Shown: positions 6,719 to 8,417 of the stretch, piece after piece
Layout of the letters: each line of letters begins with the position of its first letter
Position numbering within the stretch: the first letter of the stretch is position 1
Source: an uncultured Bacilli bacterium
GTDB lineage: Bacteria; Bacillota_I; Bacilli_A; RFN20; CAG-288
Assembly (NCBI GenBank): GCA_934700375.1
Contig: CAKUXT010000083.1
Coordinates: 1-8,417, forward strand
Length of the DNA stretch: 8,417 bases
Reading direction: 5' to 3'
Made by a program: the position numbers and the translations under genes
The notes under the pieces: generated by a model
Told to the model about the DNA's origin: nothing
Databases searched by the model: none
The model's input: the letters and a program-made list of their open reading frames with translations, nothing else

Positions 6719-7228
6719 TAGAATCGGCATGGGGGTGTTGCTTCCACGGAAGAGGTTGAAGAATCCCATGCCTAAATAGGCATTGTAGCGTCCTGCTTTC
6801 TTGTTATAGACAGAATAAGGTGACTTTTTTGACGAGGGGTCAAGGAAAAGCAGAGACTCCAGTTTCTGATCGATGCTCTTGTATTTCTCGGCGATTCTTT
6901 TTTCTTTCAGATACTTTCTGATATAGAGAATCATGAAGTCATTCTGATTTTTGACAGAAGAGACATCGACGGGAACAGCATCGAATGATTTGTTGATTGT
7001 CTCAAGACATTCAATCATGTTCTTTGGCAGGAATCTTCCGTCATCCTGCATTGTTTTGATCGCATTGTTGATGTCATCCAATCTCGTCTTTTCATATGGA
7101 ATGACTTTTTCGTATTCGATGATAGCTTTCTTTTTGGCTCCGTTCATCAAAAGTCGGACAATAAGCGCGGAGAGAAGATAGAAAGCGAGGACACCGACGA
7201 TGATAATTGCATAAACCCACCATTTCAT
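6716..7228 (-). CDS. Single-pass membrane protein, weakly LemA-like
   Basis: The function is not known. The 170-residue protein has one hydrophobic segment at about residues 4-24, followed by a basic stretch (R25, then KKK near 32-34). The positive-inside rule places the rest in the cytoplasm. The remainder looks helical and charged (many K/E/D residues, for example IRKYLKEKRIAEKYKSIDQKLES). Overall this resembles LemA proteins: an N-terminal membrane helix, a helical body, and a late YN-x(n)-F-x-x-LF pattern, here YNAYLGMGFFNLFRG. The canonical LemA core (R-x-DLIPNL) is absent, so the resemblance is weak. GAGGAT (7236-7241) precedes the ATG and overlaps the stop of the MazG-like gene, with 11 bases between the genes, so it is in the same operon. 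The tail GSNTPMPIL is uncharged and unusual. Confidence 0.75.
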   Translation of the reverse strand: MKWWVYAIIIVGVLAFYLLSALIVRLLMNGAKKKAIIEYEKVIPYEKTRLDDINNAIKTMQDDGRFLPKNMIECLETINKSFDAVPVDVSSVKNQNDFMILYIRKYLKEKRIAEKYKSIDQKLESLLFLDPSSKKSPYSVYNKKAGRYNAYLGMGFFNLFRGSNTPMPIL

Positions 7229-7239
7229 AGACTTAATCC

Positions 7240-7590
7240 TCAGCCTTTCTTTTCTTCATTTCTGTGGATGCTGTCTTCCTTATTGAAATGATTTCCGTGA
7301 TATCTCTTGTGAAGCTTGTCTAAGTTATACTGAGCGACTTCTTCTAATGTGACACCTAATCCAGAAGCGGTTTCTGCGATATACCACATGACATCGCCAA
7401 GCTCTTCGATCAGATGCTCTTTATTCAGTTCATGACCCTGGAAACGATTCTTTTTGACGATGTCGCAGCATTCACCGCTTTCTCCGGCTAAGCCTAAAAC
7501 ACCATTGAGGACCATGTCCTTTCTGCCATCTTCGCTGATCAGGTCAAATGCTTCTTTCTGATACTGATTGAAATTGATTTTCTCGTCCAT
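7240..7590 (-). CDS. MazG-like nucleotide pyrophosphohydrolase
   Basis: All-alpha NTP pyrophosphatases of this family hydrolyse NTPs or dNTPs to the monophosphate and pyrophosphate, often removing damaged or non-canonical nucleotides. The 116-residue protein is a single-domain form, much shorter than E. coli MazG, which has two domains. The metal-binding signature is present: E37-x-x-E40 in GLAGESGE and E63-x-x-D66 in EELGDVMWY, with the basic KKNRF loop between them and the helix ending DKLHKRY. AAAGGA (7600-7605) lies nine bases before the ATG. It starts 15 bases after the NUDIX gene and its stop overlaps the ribosome binding site of the membrane protein gene. The neighbouring NUDIX gene supports a nucleotide-pool cleaning role. 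The specific substrate cannot be told from sequence. It should not be read as a toxin-antitoxin partner: no mazE/mazF is present. Confidence 0.9.
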   Translation of the reverse strand: MDEKINFNQYQKEAFDLISEDGRKDMVLNGVLGLAGESGECCDIVKKNRFQGHELNKEHLIEELGDVMWYIAETASGLGVTLEEVAQYNLDKLHKRYHGNHFNKEDSIHRNEEKKG

Positions 7591-7605
7591 TGTGTTTTGT
7601 CCTTT

Positions 7606-8082
7606 CTAGTCGACAACTACTTTGAAGTCTTTCTTTATGAATTTGTCCAGAATCTGTTTTGTTCCCCTTAGAAGCTCTCTTTCATCAGGAAGAGAATCCA
7701 GGCTATAGAACGCGATATGATCAGATTCTTGATCGTGAGGATTGATTTTCTCACTATCTTTTATTTTATCATAGAAGATGAGATCTACATAATAGGTTAC
7801 GTCACCGTTCGGATAATGGAAGACCTCTTTTTCTCCAGATAAAACCATGAATAATTCAGGATTGTTCAAATGAATGCCGGTCTCCTCATAAATCTCTCTT
7901 TTAAGGCCTTCTATTGCGGTCTCACGAAGCTCGATCGCTCCGCCCGGCAAACAATACTGACCATTGTCATGGCGCTTCTCTAAAAGGATTTCTCCCTTTG
8001 AATTCTCAAGGATTGCGCAGACTCCTACTGATAACATCGGATCATGCCCGATAAACTTTCTTATCGATTGAATATAGTCCAT
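7606..8082 (-). CDS. NUDIX hydrolase
   Basis: NUDIX enzymes cleave nucleoside diphosphates linked to another group, using Mg2+ or Mn2+. The 158-residue protein carries a complete Nudix box, G-x5-E-x7-REIYEETGI, at residues 48-70, with the metal-binding REUxEE glutamates at 63, 66 and 67. The preceding strand ILLEKRHDNGQYCLPGG is typical, and an N-terminal helix (MDYIQSIRKFIGHDP) matches a common Bacillota subgroup. Substrate is not predictable from this; ADP-ribose, oxidised nucleotides and other NDP-X compounds are all possible. The start at 8082 has GGAGT at 8094-8098, with a rather long 11-base spacing. It is the first gene of the minus-strand operon and has a perfect TATAAT upstream. The C-terminal end, FKVVVD, is intact. 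Confidence 0.92.
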   Translation of the reverse strand: MDYIQSIRKFIGHDPMLSVGVCAILENSKGEILLEKRHDNGQYCLPGGAIELRETAIEGLKREIYEETGIHLNNPELFMVLSGEKEVFHYPNGDVTYYVDLIFYDKIKDSEKINPHDQESDHIAFYSLDSLPDERELLRGTKQILDKFIKKDFKVVVD

Positions 8083-8090
8083 ATAGAATT

Positions 8091-8118
8091 ATGACTCCTG
8101 TTCTAGTATCATTATAAC
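8091..8118 (+). promoter_or_regulatory. Weak candidate promoter toward the small orphan gene
   Basis: ATGACT (8091-8096, four of six to TTGACA) and TATAAC (8113-8118, five of six to TATAAT) are 16 bases apart. The -10 overlaps the minus-strand TATAAT. A start near 8125 would leave a leader of only about 9 bases, so this is tentative. Confidence 0.2.
8111..8116 (-). promoter_or_regulatory. Candidate -10 element of the NUDIX operon
   Basis: A perfect TATAAT is read on the minus strand, about 30 bases before the NUDIX start, giving a leader of roughly 20 bases that contains the ribosome binding site. The -35 region is weak (TTCCAT at 8134-8139 with 17-base spacing). Confidence 0.5.
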
Positions 8119-8133
8119 GAGAAGTGAAATTAC

Positions 8134-8403
8134 ATGGAACAAATTAACAAGATAAATACAGAGAAGGCATTGTCATATCTGAAAGCCGGATACCATCTCT
8201 ATAGCATCGTTGACAAAAAGGAAGTCCATTTTGTCTTTCGTAATGATATGGTTTTGGTCTTTGGAGAAAATAACTTTCAGTCATTGAATGAATATTCATT
8301 CAAAGAATTATACAAAGACTGTGTCTTTCAGATTGATATGGAGTCCGAAGAAGAGGCGGTCGATATGAAAAAAGATGAGGAGTATTACTCCTGGAAGCAA
8401 TAG
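8134..8403 (+). CDS. Hypothetical small acidic protein, 89 residues
   Basis: I do not recognise this protein. It has no signal peptide or membrane segment. The N-terminal part reads INTEKALSYLKAGYHLYSI, followed by two strand-like segments (EVHFVFRND and MVLVFGE). The C-terminal third is strongly acidic (MESEEEAVDMKKDEEYY) and ends in YYSWKQ. The ALxxLKxG pattern near the start is loosely like small phage-associated domains such as DUF2829, but this is only a superficial likeness. Upstream is an imperfect ribosome binding site, GAGAAGTGA (8119-8127), six bases before the ATG. The gene diverges from the NUDIX gene across 51 bases, and the window ends 14 bases after its stop, so downstream partners are unseen. 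Codon use looks like that of the neighbours. It is real in all likelihood, given its position, clean reading frame and start. Confidence 0.7.
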   Translation: MEQINKINTEKALSYLKAGYHLYSIVDKKEVHFVFRNDMVLVFGENNFQSLNEYSFKELYKDCVFQIDMESEEEAVDMKKDEEYYSWKQ

Positions 8404-8417
8404 TCTTTACTCATAGG

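Noticed and set aside
7240..8403. Toxin-antitoxin or anti-phage locus suggested by MazG, NUDIX and a small orphan protein
   Set aside because: There is no toxin, nuclease, NTPase or sensor domain; MazG and NUDIX are common housekeeping enzymes, and the orphan's DUF2829-like pattern is too weak to carry the claim.

Overview
The window looks like an ordinary chromosomal stretch from a low-to-moderate-GC Bacillota, most plausibly class Erysipelotrichia. The reasons are an RNA polymerase delta subunit gene (a Bacillota hallmark), strong AGGAGG-type ribosome binding sites, and TGA used as a real stop (ispF, rpoE, cysQ-like and mazG-like genes), which argues against the Mollicutes code. The taxonomic call is inference from gene content and style; no rRNA or species marker is present.

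Left part, plus strand (1-2700): the 3' portion of ispF (non-mevalonate isoprenoid synthesis; its first codons lie outside the window), then argS, whose ribosome binding site overlaps the ispF stop. A 102-base gap carrying a likely promoter leads to rpoE (delta subunit with an acidic tail), which is closed by a clear intrinsic terminator.

Centre, plus strand (2718-6000): three overlapping phosphoesterase genes form one translationally coupled unit. They encode a DHH/DHHA1 NrnA-type oligoribonuclease/pAp phosphatase, a CysQ-like inositol-monophosphatase-family protein (1-base overlap), and a lipoprotein 5'-nucleotidase (4-base overlap). Together they could take short RNA and 3',5'-ADP (pAp) to AMP inside the cell and strip phosphate from nucleotides outside it. 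A 16-bp perfect inverted repeat with A and T tracts on its two sides ends this unit and the converging operon opposite.

Right part, minus strand (8116 down to 6009): NUDIX hydrolase, MazG-like nucleotide pyrophosphohydrolase, a single-pass membrane protein with weak LemA resemblance, and a small transaldolase of the FSA/TalC family. The first three are tightly packed; talC also appears to have its own promoter. The NUDIX and MazG pair suggests nucleotide-pool cleaning.

Right edge, plus strand: an unrecognised 89-residue acidic protein diverges from the NUDIX gene across 51 bases.

I found no mobile element, CRISPR array, tRNA/rRNA gene, riboswitch or defence locus. Nothing here convincingly qualifies as a new biological system. 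The points most worth a second look are the paired pAp phosphatases, substitutions in the IspF C-terminal motif, a possible promoter buried in the rpoE terminator, a palindrome over the rpoE -10 region, and the two unrecognised small proteins.
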